Assembly: GCA_001600175.1 (NCBI GenBank)
Contig: BCJC01000004.1
Span: 1,054,001 to 1,118,000, forward strand
Length of the DNA stretch: 64,000 bases
Reading direction: 5' to 3'
Origin: Erythrobasidium yunnanense
Lineage: Eukaryota > Basidiomycota > Cystobasidiomycetes > Erythrobasidiales > Erythrobasidiaceae
The stretch's first letter is position 1. Each line of letters opens with the position of its first letter. Below the pieces are notes generated by a model. It had not been told where the DNA came from and searched no databases. It saw nothing but the letters and a program-made list of their open reading frames with translations. The translations under genes were made by a program, and so were the position numbers. Of this stretch, positions 23,357 to 33,340 are shown one piece after another.

Positions 23357-24400
23357 ATGGCTTCTGTCACTCCTGTCAGCCTTTCGCCGGTGGTTCCATT
23401 TGATCAAGCTGTTGCAAGCTACAACTCCCTACCTAGACCACCTACGCTCTCAACCGGTCAGGCCAACACTTGGCTTCTCGAAGTGACTATCAGCAAAGAT
23501 ACGAGCTCCGGCGTCGCCAGCAATGACAGCGATTTCCTGGACTGTCTATGCGATGTAAACATTTGTGGAATATGAAAACCAATAGATGGGCAGGAAGTCT
23601 GCCTGCTCACAGCAAACAAGGTCGGCAGGCAGTGCGTCTAGCTACGAGCAGGGTAGACGCCGGCACGAAAAGGCTGGATGAGATACATGACTCCACTGCT
23701 CTCCAAGCGGATCCTCAATATAATTCAGTACAGGAGATCGCTGGGGCCGTCGGCACACTTATGGCAGGCCTGTTCACCCATATGTCGACATGCGAGTGCC
23801 AGAACTCATGTACGGCTGATACACCGGATCGCAGTGAGTGATCAGGATATCTTGCCTCCAGCCTGCACCTCCTCTGCAACAAGAGCTGATCCGCTAAGGA
23901 AATACTCTTCAGATCGCTGCAGCTTCGACGTGGAAGCAGCACCGCACACTTTGATTGTCTACGATATGGAACTCGTGCACCTCCTGGAACCTTTCACTGA
24001 AGCTTTCTTCGACGACCCCCCTAGAATCGGAGCTGTACCCTTTCTCCGGAATCGGAAGCCCATGCCGACAGTGGAGCAGCCTCAGGGAGCGGTCTATCAA
24101 GATGGAAAGGAGTATCCCATACCTGTCATCTGCAGCCGCTGCATGATACTGGGTGTGTCACACCCTGGACCTTTTGGAAACGCATTCCCGGTGCTGAACA
24201 GATGTGCGTCCTGCGCGACGTCATGGTAGTGAGTCGTCTAATGTCGATGTTGACTGATGTGACCAAGTCCGGCTAACTACATACCGGTCCTTAGCTGCAG
24301 TAAGGAATGCCAACGCGAAGACTGGCGTAACGGCCACAAGGGAGAATGCGTGAAAGTCCACGAATGTCAAGCCAATTGCTGCGCGGCATGTCTTAGGTAA
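23357..24400 (+). pseudogene. MYND zinc-finger protein, tandem copy 3, frameshifted
   Basis: Closest to copy 2, with the same three-exon plan (23357-23833, 23913-24228, 24295-24400). Near 23561-23565 it lacks four bases present in copy 2 (after the shared codons for CDVN), which shifts the frame and gives a stop within five codons. After that point, the old frame stays open through the rest of exon 1. Exons 2 and 3 still encode an intact MYND finger (YCSKECQREDW) and a new Cys-rich tail. The break looks recent. A short 72-residue product, or an internal start giving only the finger part, cannot be excluded. An assembly error at this spot is the other explanation. Confidence 0.7.
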
Positions 24401-24611
24401 GTCAAGTGTCTGTTGCATATGCGATCACATAGATCCGTCAAAAGCGTCGCTGTTGTCTGTAGGATATACATCTATTTCGCATACAAGCATCTTCATCACT
24501 CTTCAGCTATCCTTGTCTTTCTTCTAGCATCAGGCTCGCTGACTATCTATCTGATCTTTCTGTTTCGAGTCTGCGCGCAAGGTCTGTTGAAATAGAGATG
24601 AGCACAAGGCC

Positions 24612-25623
24612 CTACACATCCGTTCGGCCAGAAAAAAGAACCTTGAGCCGCTCCTTGAAGGAGAGGGACTTGACATGCTTCTTGACTTCTGGTTGACTCG
24701 GCTTCTCTGCTAATCGGATGGATGTTAGTCTGGGTTCGCCGTTTCCGAAAGCATAGCACCTCACGCGCGAAGACCTCATCCCAGATCCCGGTCTTCTTTG
24801 TAATGGTATGTACGAGCTTCTGCCAGTCGGCCGACGAGTCTGTCATTTCTGCACCGACATCCCAGAAATGCGGAAGCGGCTGCCTTTCCCACAGATGCGT
24901 CGAGACCCGACGTTGCTTCTTCCCGCCCTTGACCAGATCAACTCTAAGACGATTGGTCAACCGGCCGGAGGTATTGCGCTCGCTGTAGCATGCGTTTCGA
25001 GCATCGATTAATTCGGTATCGGCAGTCGAATCGAGCGAGGCAAGGCTTACAAGTAGACGATGAAGGTGTCATCACGCTTGAAACCTTCGGACACTGCATC
25101 CTGAGGATACGGCAGGGTGACGAAATCCTCATGTTCTCGATCGGTACCCAGGTTGGCATCGGAGACCTAAAGAACGACATTATTGCATTGTACAGAAAGG
25201 TTTTGGTGAAACCTCAACACACGTAAGGAACGGCGTAGAGGTGGAGAAGGATCGAGTATCGAGTCGCGTCTGTAGGATCCTGCCGCCGCGAGCAAGCTGC
25301 CATTGCAGCGTAATTCTTCTGCTTGTCTTTGTCGAGAGACGCGATCACGTAATGGGAAACTACTGAAGAAGGTGAGCAGATGGACGACCGCGATAGAAAC
25401 GTGGGCCCGCCTGATACGTACGGCGACGCAAGGCGGATGGGGTTCTTTCAGAACTTTCGTACAGTTCGCGTTCGTATTGGCGAACATAGGGCAGCAGGTA
25501 TTTGTCTGATAGAAGACTGGCAGCAGTCGAATCGCCAGCGTCGCGGGCGGCCAGCAGTTCGGCCTGGATCTGGGCTATCTGTGCCTGCGCGTATTCGTTC
25601 GATTGTGATACTGGAACAGACAT
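24612..25623 (-). CDS. Unrecognised 255-residue protein, five exons
   Basis: Exons 25623-25428, 25362-25223, 25166-25051, 24982-24765 and 24709-24612 join in phase to 255 aa ending SGRTDV. I found it by matching phases; no single ORF shows it. The N-terminus (NEYAQAQIAQIQAELLAARD) looks helical. The middle has HYVIASLDKDKQKNYAAM and DPTDATRYSILLHLYAVPY. The C-terminal part is Trp/Lys-rich (THLWERQPLPHFWDVGAEM) and ends with a basic helix (KSLSFKERLKVLF). No signal peptide or membrane segment is seen, and I know no family. It faces copy 3 of the MYND cluster tail to tail and borders the repeat island. The last acceptor could be three bases further on. Confidence 0.6.
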
Positions 25624-26013
25624 CGTGGAAGGGTAGCTGTTGATAGATCAGCGCCAGTTGGTGCAAAAGAAGGAGATGCGAGCAAGTCAACGGCCTGTAG
25701 TAGATGTTAGACGAGTCGGGTGAGACCCGATAGGCTTGAGCTTCTCATCAGCATCGAGCTGCCAATCTATTAGCAGTGAGCTCGTTCATGATGAGGAATG
25801 CAGTGGAACAAGTTTCATGTCCGAGGCATGCAGCCAGTCCTAAGAGATGGAAGTGGGCATCGACATGCACGCCTGCGTTCTTCAGCATCTCTCGTTCTTC
25901 TGGCTAAAAACGAGCGCAACATCACAGCACGTCCAGATGATGCAGATGCAGAGGGAAAAGTTATAAAAAGGAAGAGATGGCCGAAGGAAAGGTCAAAAAA
26001 GCGACGAGTGCTC
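25624..26013. other. Interval between the unknown minus-strand gene and repeat A
   Basis: Promoter side of the unknown gene. ORFs are short and low-complexity; a Lys/Arg-rich plus ORF near 25960-26028 has no supporting motif. Nothing else is seen. Confidence 0.4.
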
Positions 26014-26287
26014 ACGCACAGACTCTGATGAACGACAGAGATGTCAGGACTTTTGCTCATACGCGCAGATGGAGAGTCGAAAGACTTCGACCTACTGAAC
26101 TGCGGACCCGTGCGTAGACTTGTTTATACAGAGGGTTGCCAGGCAATCCCATCCTATAAGCACACTGCTCTAACCAACCTAGAGCGCACGATAATTATGG
26201 TAAGCGAAAAGCCACAGCATGCATAAGGAGCCCGAAGGCTGAACTTGACATACTGAGCTACGCGAGCAAAAGCGATGGGCGCAGAAT
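26014..26287 (+). repeat. Repeat A, left copy (inverted partner at 31847-32120)
   Basis: A 274-base block nearly identical to the reverse complement of 31847-32120. Both copies carry the same 61-codon ORF (MSGLLLIRADGESKDF...), differing at one residue, but the ORF has no known motif and its conservation simply reflects the DNA identity. It is probably part of a dispersed mobile element. Confidence 0.9.
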
Positions 26288-27107
26288 TTGCACAAACATA
26301 TATATACGGCAAATTGCTGATTTGCTCAAAAATTGTCGTTTCAATTGCGTGCTTGCCAGCTCTGACAATGACGGAGCTGACCTGCAGCGGCAAAGGAGCT
26401 CGAAGCTTTGTGTTCAGGGCTTCTCGTGTTCATCAGGTGGACCTGGGTACGCAGCAGGAATCAGCAGAGCGTCCGCTGTCTTAGCAGCGGTGCTGTATAG
26501 GACTCTGCATCGAGCGCTGGGCAGCCCTTGGCAGCTGCGTCACCTTCAGGCAGGATTGTAACGCATGCAGTGCCTATCATATGATGATCTCCTGTCGCTG
26601 CCAATGCGAAGGATTGCAGATGTGCTCTGTACCTGTACCTGGCTAACGGAGTCCGTTGGACGGTGCCTGAGTGCTTGTCGAATCTGTTTCTGCCATATCT
26701 AGGCAGCTGAAAGCACACGTAAGCCGTCAATGGTACTATGTGCTATACACACACTTTTCAGCAGCCCCGTAGATGTCGCTAGAAGAAAGGCGTAGATCGG
26801 GCGTAACTTGGATCATTCCTCCTGGCAAGGCTAAGCATGCTGCTTGCCCAAAAAGAAACATACGTACTGCTTGGCATGTAGACATCTTATGTAGCCATTT
26901 GAAAAGGCTTGGAAGCTCTTTGCGACCGAGACTTTGCAGAAGCCCATTTTCCCTGAACCTCTTCAAAGACGCAGATCTAGAGAACTTGACCAAAAATTTG
27001 CCTGCTCTGAGATTCGAACTCAGGTGTTCGGATTGCTCAAGCGCGAACTTGATCATGCATTAAATGCTATGAGCTGGAATTTTTCTCAGCGAACGACCTT
27101 GGAGGGT
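26288..27107. other. Repeat-island DNA with a tRNA-like T-arm
   Basis: No gene is supported. On the minus strand, 27007-27023 is a perfect T-arm (CTGAG stem, TTCGAAT loop, CTCAG), followed by AGCAGGC and a T5 run at about 26992-26996. This is a B-box/terminator layout, but the matching 5' acceptor half is absent, so it is at most a tRNA or SINE remnant. Confidence 0.35.
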
Positions 27108-28924
27108 TCATGGACAGACGTTTACGTACACCGATATACTAACCCTGAAGAGTCTTTTGTATTAGAACATTGACTCGAAAAGGGCATCGGGAACACCTTA
27201 CGACTATATGAAGCGGGCAACTTATGGTGTCGTGTCGAGGCGCAAAGAAGAAAACATCTATATACTGCAAAATCGCACACCTCTGAAATATACCGACCTA
27301 CAACGACTTCAGCAGTCGGTCATCATTTACGAGAAAGCCTCTGGAAGCTCCCTCAGTCCTCCGAAGACATTTCTATACGAGGTCGGAGCACCTTCGCAGC
27401 GTGTCAGGATAGGAGGATGGAGAGTAGAGAAGGAGCAATTCCGCTATCTCGGTATACAAATGGGCCGCTCAGTCAATCCTGACCTCATTTGGCGAGCTGC
27501 TGCTGACAAAACCATTCATCGAATATCTTCAGCACCTATGTGGGACCTTCCTATCCACATACGATGCCTCATCATCAACATCTACTGCTATACAAAAATT
27601 CTCTACCTCGACAAATTCATGCCGGCCAATGACGAAGTCATTCGCAAAATCGAAGAAGCGGCAATCAGAGCAATTGCTGGCAAGTCTTCACCGAAGGTCA
27701 AAGAAGCAGAGCTTGTACGACCTCGAGAGATGGGCGGCTTTGGCTTGCGGCCTTTGGCCCTACACCTACAATGCACTCGAGCCGGATGGGTTGCAGACCT
27801 TCTTGAAGACAGATGGAGGGAGCAGCGACATTACGGAGCTATCAGACTTCTCCTTTCTCGCAAAATCGCCAACGCTGATCAAGCGATTCTGCAGAAGACC
27901 TCCGCTTCCGCCATTTGGACTCGACGCGTACAGTGCCGCAATACGCTTGTTTCCTCATATATCAAGTGGCCATGGCTAGGCATCTTCTTCAAACAAGCAT
28001 CATATGAAGACAAGAGCAGCTCGGAATGGGATGCCGCAATCCTGGCAACGCGCAAGTTCCTCCCATACAGGTGGGAATGCTATACTCGGGCGTGGCATGC
28101 TACCATTCAGCTCAAGGATCAATACATCAAGAGCTGGCTCGTCACTTTCAGCCAGAAGAAATTTCTAGACTGGCGATGCCCCGATCTCCTCCAATTCTTC
28201 CGTCCTCGCTATGGCAAGCGAGACAGCCCGATATCGGCTACGGCCAATAGCTATAGGCAAGTGCATTCTCTCACCAGCACCTTATGTCGACCTAGCTGGC
28301 ACCTGGAGCTGCAGAACCCAAACATCAACTGGAAGAACGTCTGGAAGATCCTATGCGAGTTCAGCAAGGAAGCCTCCGGACTGGAGAATAGCGTTCGGTT
28401 GTTCTTGCTAGGCAAGCTCACTACTCCCGCAGCTTGGGCCACAGCAGATTCCGACAAATGGCCTAACAACCTCAGCAAGATCTGTCTGTTCTGCTCGGTT
28501 GAGCCCGAGTCTCGCAGTCATCTTCTAGAAGGATGTCAGAAAGTACAGGAGATACTGGTCAGAGCCATCGGAGGATACGGGAACGGTTTCATGAGAGCAT
28601 TTGCGGATAAAGACATCATNGATCCAGACGATATGGGCATGCTTTACGGACGCGCTTCNGCCATCCATCACTTATTCAAATTCATCAGAAGTCGACGTCT
28701 CAGTCGCAATCCCCTTCCTGATATCACAGAGAAAGACATAGATAAATTGACCGATCAGATTAGTCTTGATGCAGCACCCGCATCTCCATAAACTCATTTC
28801 AAGTGTATAACACACATATTCATTCGCTGTATAGATTAACTTGTACAACGCGACTATATACACAAAAAATATACACAAAAATCCGGCAGCTTTATCGGCT
28901 CGCGTAGCAGCTCCGCAGCCCATG
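27108..28924 (+). repeat. Repeat B, left copy, split by a LINE
   Basis: Bases 27108-27293 and 28867-28924 together match the reverse complement of 32286-32520. The match breaks exactly at a duplicated 8-base word, AAATATAC, where the LINE sits. The complete unit without the LINE is about 235 bases. It may be a solo fragment of a larger repeat family. Confidence 0.85.
27294..28866 (+). mobile_element. 5'-truncated non-LTR retrotransposon (LINE), 3' part of the RT ORF
   Basis: The open frame up to 28791 encodes the end of a LINE reverse transcriptase: a thumb-like block with YEKASGSSLSPPKTFLYEV and FRYLGIQMG, then a long Trp-rich region and a Cys/His zinc-binding motif (CLFCSVEPESRSHLLEGC, C-X2-C-X8-H-X4-C) typical of the zf-RVT segment after fungal and plant LINE RTs. 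The endonuclease and RT catalytic domain with the YADD box are missing, so it cannot move on its own. It is flanked by AAATATAC at 27286-27293 and 28867-28874, and ends in an A-rich tail. Two N bases inside it (28620, 28659) suggest assembler conflict between copies. The initial codons of the ORF come from repeat B by chance. Confidence 0.9.
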
Positions 28925-28980
28925 CAGTCGATGAAAGGCTCCCACCATGCCTGCTTGCCCAGCGCAACATCCCCATAAAG

Positions 28981-29972
28981 ATGGCCGTTGCTAGCGCAAC
29001 TAACCTACCAAATGGCGCACAACAACAGAATTCTGCATCGCACCTCCGACAAATACGCAGGGACTGGCAGCAGTTCTGCCTTCAATCGAAGTCTTCCCCG
29101 GGATTGCTGGTCCCTGTAGCATTATGGAACAAACAGAGAGATCCTCGGGTATGCTAATGGTATGCCCCTCGCTTCCTTGCGGTGGGCACGAAGTGGTAGT
29201 ATGTCGAACCATCTGCGAGACTAACAAGGGGTACTATATATGGCGTATGATGTTGAGGGCAGCGGTGACACCTGACGGAATGCAGGTGGGGAAGAAGATG
29301 AACCTTGGGCGTTCCAAAGTCTTTAAGAAGGAGAAGGAGCTGCCAGAGCTGCCATCCCGACAAATTTCCAGGACAGGTATGGACTAAGTGGAAGGACCAG
29401 CGCCTTGACTTTCATCATCTGCTTTAGCATTTCACATGTACGATCTGATTTGGGCGACATAAATCGGGGCAGAGACACCAGATCGGTAGGCACATAGCAG
29501 GTGACAAGGCACAGAAGGCAGGAGGATATAAGCTACAGTGGTTGTCGCGTGTAAGCGTAAAAGGGTACTCTTGGTGTGTGATGGAGCACGATGTTTCATC
29601 CAAGCGGTATCAGCTGTTCAAGAAAGTCGAAGCCGCAAACCTGATTTCGAATGCAGGGCGTCAAAGACGCACCCATCGTCTCTTACCCATTTCGATCAAC
29701 GCTGCCTTCATACTCTACCAGCTCTGGGTGAATAGGCAGATTGCTCGTGCGGGCATTTCGATAGCAGCACAAGCTTGGACAGGAGCAGCAGAGCCTCCTA
29801 TTTGCAGCGAAGAAGCCTGTGTATACAGATACGTGGATATTGCGGTTCCGCATACATCAGGAGGACGGCCAGCCATACGTGATCAAGCAAGGTTGCAGGC
29901 AGGGATTCAGCTCGAGCAGTTCCGCCCGTCATCAGGGAGGCCTTACACCAGGGCAGGGAATACCGGCGATAA
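28981..29972 (+). CDS. Unrecognised basic protein, about 199 residues, six exons
   Basis: Exons 28981-29148, 29286-29376, 29501-29550, 29614-29727, 29768-29891 and 29920-29972 keep phase and sum to 200 codons. Segments look like real protein: SHLRQIRRDWQQFCLQSK, RSKVFKKEKELPELPSR, DKAQKAGGYKLQWLSR, KKPVYTDTWILRFRIHQED, and an end PVIREALHQGREYRR. It is Lys/Arg-rich, like organellar ribosomal or RNA-binding proteins, but I cannot assign a family. It begins 57 bases after repeat B, so its promoter must lie in or next to repeated DNA. Two introns would be very short (40 and 28 nt). An alternative second acceptor at 29427 gives a 97-residue protein. Model uncertain. Confidence 0.45.
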
Positions 29973-30117
29973 GCGATTCCTCGAACCTCTCAACGAAATG
30001 TGCCCTGTCCAGAGTCGGCGCGAGACAGTCATCAGAAATCTGAATTTTCTTGTCTTTTCGGATCTGCCGGTCTTGCTTACCCGGAACATACTCTTTCTTT
30101 CCTATCAAAACATAGGC

Positions 30118-31238
30118 ATGTCTAAGCTACTGATAGGGGCACTCAAGCCCACACCGACCGGCCTGGCTTTCATATCTGCGGCTCTCCTCGCTTTCCGCAA
30201 TCAACTTCAAAGAACTTCTTATGCCAAGCTCTTGATTCTTCTGGTGCTGTTCATCAATAGAGGCAACCTACCCTTCAGATGGCATCTCAAGCTCTTTGGT
30301 ATTGGCCTGAGAGCGCGCTGGCGATACGATAAAGGCCGTCTTGGCTTATTGACGGCTAGTGCTGGTCAGAAGAAGCTCGGATTGCAGGGTGGGGAGCTCG
30401 GACTTGGAGGCATCGGCACAAGCGTCTTCGACATCCTCACCGTCAGGAAGACGAGGGTATCTTTCGCAGAATCGGATTACAACCTGTCAGCGAAGGCCTT
30501 CCCAGACTGCCATCTTCCCATACTGACTTTCATGTTCAACAGACATCTCAGCAATAGTAACTATGCACAAGCTGGCGACTTTGCGCGTATGCAATGCGCT
30601 TCCGATTATTTTGGGGTCATTGCTACAGAAGACGGCATAAACGCGCTGCTAGGAGGTAAGCGAGCCAGCATTACATTGTCTACAACAGCTCATAATCATG
30701 CTCAGGCAGTACTTTCGTCTATTTCCGCGAGATTCCAATGTTTTCCAACTATACAACCGAGAGCCGAGGTTAGCGATTCTTCTGCTTTGTACCGACGCTG
30801 CATGCTGACGATCAAAATAAACACGCAGTGGTGGCCTTTGACGATCGCTGGGCCTACTTCTTGACGCGATTCATCATTCCATACGACAAGAAGTCGAAAA
30901 GAGCACCTTCAAAATCGCTCGAAACCGGCAAAGACTGCACAGTGTGTGCTTTCCTACTGAGTCGCCTCACTTTCAAGCGTGGACGTATCGGCACCACCCC
31001 TGAGAAAGGCCTAGCTCTGGCTGGTATTGTCGGGCCCGCAGAAACGGATCTCGGCAGGAATTGGGCACTGGCCAAAGAGCTTCGCAAAACAAAAGGTGTC
31101 AAAGCATGGATGCAGAAGACGGAAGATGCCGGCCAATATTTGAAAGGCTGCGAAGAGCGCAACGCTAGAGCCCTCGAAATTGTTGGACGCCTCCACGATT
31201 CGGATAGACTGGCGTGGATGGAGCTGGATGAGGCTTGA
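30118..31238 (+). CDS. THEM6-like thioesterase-superfamily protein (4HBT fold)
   Basis: Four exons (30118-30485, 30543-30655, 30706-30768, 30829-31238) give 317 aa. After a hydrophobic N-terminal segment (about 37-55) come the family hallmarks: LPFRWHLKLF, then FAESDYNLHLSNSNYAQAGDFARM, the hot-dog-fold block in which D-Y-N-x-H and D-x-A-R recur in fungal and animal THEM6-like proteins, and FREIPMFSNYTTESRVVAFDDRWAYFLTRF (written here as a description of positions 145-185). The family is predicted to cleave acyl-CoA thioesters; the substrate is unknown. A long insert precedes the core. Intron 1 (57 nt) is frame-keeping and stop-free. The gene sits inside the repeat island yet looks intact. 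Confidence 0.85.
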
Positions 31239-31846
31239 GGAAGTTGAGAGCAGTATTAGATTATTATTCCCTCCTGACCATCTCTCACGTATACCGTGGC
31301 ATAGCCGCTAATATTACAAAATAGTCACGCATAAGTAGGCCAATTCAACACGCATAAGCAGACTCTTCGTCATTATCAGATACCCTCCACAACTGCATAT
31401 TTAGACATCGTTCAGAGCTTTCGTAAAAAGATAGAAATGCAAATACAGGCATCTCTCATCCATTCTTGAAAACTCCAACGGCGCATCGCGAAGTCGACAG
31501 GCTGGCGACGCCTGATTTCTGTCAGTCTGTGATACCAGACACTGCTTTCGAGGGCGTAATGAAAGTGCGACATGTCCGCTGCCCATTCGGACCGCTCTCA
31601 TATCAGCTTGGCGGTAGCTATGGGAAGCTCTCTATCAGAATTCCGAGGCCCTCCAAAGCGAACTATACTCCTGACGGAGCACAGCTTTTGCGTCAGCAGG
31701 TCGTCAACTCGATCATACGGATGAGCGGCTGCGGTCGAGAACTGACCTTGCGAAGAAATTCGCCTTTGAGCACAATATACGAACATCGCCGTGTCGATCT
31801 GGTCCATTGCAGATGGCGTCCGCAAACCTCAGACTAGTGAGGTCAG
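31239..31846. other. Interval between the thioesterase gene and repeat A, right copy
   Basis: No supported gene. A 92-codon plus ORF from ATG 31559 to 31837 is open but overlaps an equally open minus frame and has no motif. I leave both uncalled. Confidence 0.4.
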
Positions 31847-32120
31847 ATTCTGCGCCTATCGCTTTTGCTTGCGTAGCCCAGTATGTCAAGTTCAGCCTTC
31901 GGGCTCCTTATGCATGCTGTGGCTTTTCGCTTACCATAATTATCGTGCGCTCTAGGTTGGTTAGAGCAGTGTGCTTATAGGATGGGATTGCCTGGCAACC
32001 CTCTGTATAAACAAGTCTACGCACGGGTCCGCAGTTCAGTAGGTCGAAGTCTTTCGACTCTTCGTCTGCGCGTATGAGCAAAAGTCCTGACATCTCTGTC
32101 GTTCATCAGAGTCTGTGCGT
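31847..32120 (-). repeat. Repeat A, right copy (inverted relative to 26014-26287)
   Basis: Reverse complement of the left copy with only scattered substitutions. Relative to repeat B the order differs: A-B reading plus on the left, B-A reading minus on the right, so the two sides are not one simple inverted duplication. Confidence 0.9.
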
Positions 32121-32285
32121 AAGCAGGAAGAGGAGAGGCACGAGCAATAAGACGCGGGAAACCCGGACAAGCTGCAGGAACGGGTATAGATACCCGATGT
32201 AGCTAAGCAGTGGGTCGACAGTCGTCATGACATACAAGTCATTTATGCAGAGGAGATATGCGTACGGACTAGAGTCCATAAATCC

Positions 32286-32520
32286 CATGGGCTGCGGAGC
32301 TGCTATGCGAGCCGATAAAGCTGCCGGATTTTTGTGTATTTCTGAATTGTGCGATTTTGCAGTATATAGATGTTTTCTTCTTTGCGCCTCGACACGACAC
32401 CATAAGTTGCCCGCTTCATATAGTCGTAAGGTGTTCCCGATGCCCTTTTCGAGTCAATGTTCTAATACAAAAGACTCTTCAGGGTTAGTATATCGTTGCA
32501 CGCAAACGTCTGTCCATGAG
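32286..32520 (-). repeat. Repeat B, right copy, with uninterrupted LINE target site
   Basis: Inverted relative to the left copy. It carries AAATACAC (minus strand, 32341-32334) where the left copy has the LINE and its duplicated AAATATAC. This is the pre-insertion sequence with one base change, so the left LINE inserted after the two copies separated, or into only one of them. Confidence 0.85.
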
Positions 32521-32682
32521 GTTTCATAGGCTTGGGAGTCCAGTAAATTCAGATCCAATGCAGCCTTTGTATCTAGACAAGTGCGTCTTCGTTCCTGCCG
32601 CCGATCTTTGACAGGTCGGCGCGCGGGTGCCTGGACCTCATTATCGCCATGCATCGCGAAGTGAAAGAAGGGGGCCGTTGGA

Positions 32683-33165
32683 TTAGCGAGCATTTGATGG
32701 CTTCTTCAGCCTATCGAGCGCGTGCTCCGGGTCTTGATTGAGGTTCCGCTGGCTTTGCCTGGGCTGGAGGCAACGATGCTGGCTATTTGTTTGCATGTAG
32801 CGGACACGGCATACGTATAGAAGCATAAAGAAGGCGTTCATGAAGGTGTACCATGTTACATAAAGGCTGGATGTGATTGCAGGCTTTGCGATGTTCCGAG
32901 GCTCAGAGATATCCCGTCCGTTTTGCATACGCCGATTTGCTTTGAGATCTGTATGGCTGCATCCGCCATAGCGGTGTCGATGCAACGTAGCTATCGCATC
33001 CGTCAAGCTTGGGTTCAGTCCAAATAGCTTTGCTTTTGGGCGAAAAAGTTTCTGCCCATCGGGGGCATCGAGATACACGACATCTTCATCGAGAGAGAGC
33101 CTAGGCCCGAGATCCAGCGCAGAAGCAAGATCAAAGGCTTTCCAGCTTCTAACCACGACGAACAT
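32683..33165 (-). CDS. Possible small membrane protein, unrecognised
   Basis: From ATG 33165 an ORF of 160 codons begins MFVVVRSWKAFDL and has a hydrophobic stretch (SLYVTWYTFMNAFFMLLYV) near residues 98-116 and a Gln/Arg-rich tail. Composition is plausible but no motif is known, no intron is evident, and the promoter would lie in the start of the divergent RING-LON gene. It could be a chance ORF beside the repeat island. Confidence 0.25.
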   Translation of the reverse strand: MFVVVRSWKAFDLASALDLGPRLSLDEDVVYLDAPDGQKLFRPKAKLFGLNPSLTDAIATLHRHRYGGCSHTDLKANRRMQNGRDISEPRNIAKPAITSSLYVTWYTFMNAFFMLLYVCRVRYMQTNSQHRCLQPRQSQRNLNQDPEHALDRLKKPSNAR

Positions 33166-33340
33166 AACAAGAACATAGAGTATACAATCAAGCTGCAAAC
33201 AAGTGCTGGTAAGTGACGTCCAGCTGGGCGTTGCTTTCCTTCGGCTCGAGACCGTCCAGCCGATTTGACTGAATTATGGGCTTGACAGACCACAACGCAT
33301 CCAGCGAGATCGAAGTAGATAGCAACATTCATACGCTTGT

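Noticed and set aside
26040-26226. 61-codon ORF conserved in both repeat A copies as a small gene
   Set aside because: The protein match is no better than the DNA match, and there is no motif or conserved start context beyond the repeat.
27208-28791. 527-codon ORF as a host gene
   Set aside because: It encodes the C-terminal part of a LINE reverse transcriptase, is flanked by target-site duplications, and its first codons come from repeat B.
31559-31837. 92-codon plus ORF between the thioesterase gene and repeat A
   Set aside because: The opposite strand is equally open and neither translation shows a motif.
31940-32040. tRNA gene within repeat A, right copy
   Set aside because: A D-arm-like hairpin and six complementary end bases are present, but no anticodon stem or T-arm can be formed.
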